The position numbers and the translations under genes were made by a program. This document shows positions 5,933-6,169 of a DNA stretch of 6,169 nucleotides, piece after piece. Each line of letters begins with the position of its first letter. Position 1 is the stretch's first letter. The DNA is taken from the NCBI GenBank assembly GCA_035532275.1, contig DATKRG010000026.1:1-6169 (forward strand), in the 5' to 3' direction. Below the pieces are notes generated by a model. The model was not told the origin of the DNA and ran no database searches. It saw nothing but the letters and a program-made list of their open reading frames with translations. The DNA comes from UBA9676 sp035532275 (GTDB lineage: Bacteria > Actinomycetota > Actinomycetes > Streptosporangiales > Streptosporangiaceae).

Positions 5933-6169
5933 TCAGGCGGTGAGGGTGAAGTCGAGGCGGGCGAGGTGGCTTGATCTTGTGCGGTCCAGGGGGTGGCCGG
6001 TCCACCAGGCGTCCATCCGGATCATGTTGATCGCGGCGGCGGCGATGTTGTGCTCGAGCTGGGTCCTGGGCAGGCCGAGGTAGCGGGCCCGGCGGATTCC
6101 GGTGACGCGGGTGGCCTGGCGCATGGTGCCCTCGACGCCGGCGCGGGCGGCGTAGCGGGCCTTCCACTG
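5933..6169 (-). CDS. IS1182-like DDE transposase, C-terminal end (partial)
   Basis: The frame runs from the window edge to TGA 5935-5933 and gives the last 78 residues. It reads WKARYAARAGVEGTMRQATR, then RRARYLGLPRTQLEHNIAAA and NMIRMDAWW, ending LDFTLTA. The R-Y-A-x-R-x-G-[VI]-E-G-T pattern, then R-Y-x-G-L-x-[KR]-T-x-L-x-H and A-A-x-N-x-x-R, is the C-terminal block of IS1182-type (DDE_Tnp_1_6-like) transposases. Glu at 6131-6133 in GVEGT is the probable third catalytic residue. The start and the other two catalytic residues are outside the window, so intactness cannot be judged. ATG 6124 is internal and not the true start. An IS5-type transposase is the main alternative family. Confidence 0.8.
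   Translation of the reverse strand, partial: QWKARYAARAGVEGTMRQATRVTGIRRARYLGLPRTQLEHNIAAAAINMIRMDAWWTGHPLDRTRSSHLARLDFTLTA

Overview
The window is very GC-rich with third-position G/C bias and GTG/TTG starts, which points to a high-GC actinomycete (Streptomyces, Frankia or a relative; I cannot narrow it further). It is an accessory region built from three insertion-sequence remnants around a short cargo island that looks like the end of a polymorphic toxin gene, its putative immunity gene and a DUF4291 gene. No housekeeping gene, RNA gene or CRISPR array was seen.

Layout. 1-909: a decayed ISAs1-family transposase on the + strand. Its 5' part is tandemly duplicated out of frame, a probable catalytic Asp is replaced by Gly, and it is cut off before its C-terminus. 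910-4014: an IS21-family element with recognisable related ends. On the - strand it carries istA (broken by a frameshift at about 3162), a small Cys-rich helix-turn-helix gene that is not part of the canonical IS21 pair, and an intact istB. 4015-4343: the 3' end of a gene on the + strand whose 5' part is missing. It resembles the C-terminal domain of actinobacterial RHS-type polymorphic toxins and has a one-base frameshift near 4243. 4340-4864: a Trp-rich acidic protein that overlaps the toxin stop by four bases (GTGA), the layout expected of an immunity protein. 4840-5457: a full-length DUF4291 protein on the - strand, converging on and overlapping the immunity gene by 25 bp. 5458-5932: about 475 bp with no convincing gene, holding a short tandem repeat and an imperfect hairpin. 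5933-6169: the C-terminus of an IS1182-like DDE transposase on the - strand, running off the window.

How it fits together (inference). The two sides of the IS21 element are unrelated (ISAs1 on the left, toxin gene on the right) and there is no target-site duplication, so the element now sits at a rearrangement junction and not at a simple insertion. The toxin appears dead twice over (5' loss and frameshift), while the adjacent immunity and DUF4291 frames remain open. This is what an orphan immunity locus left after toxin decay would look like. IS21 transposition from this copy is unlikely because istA is broken, although IstB and the accessory HTH protein could still be made.
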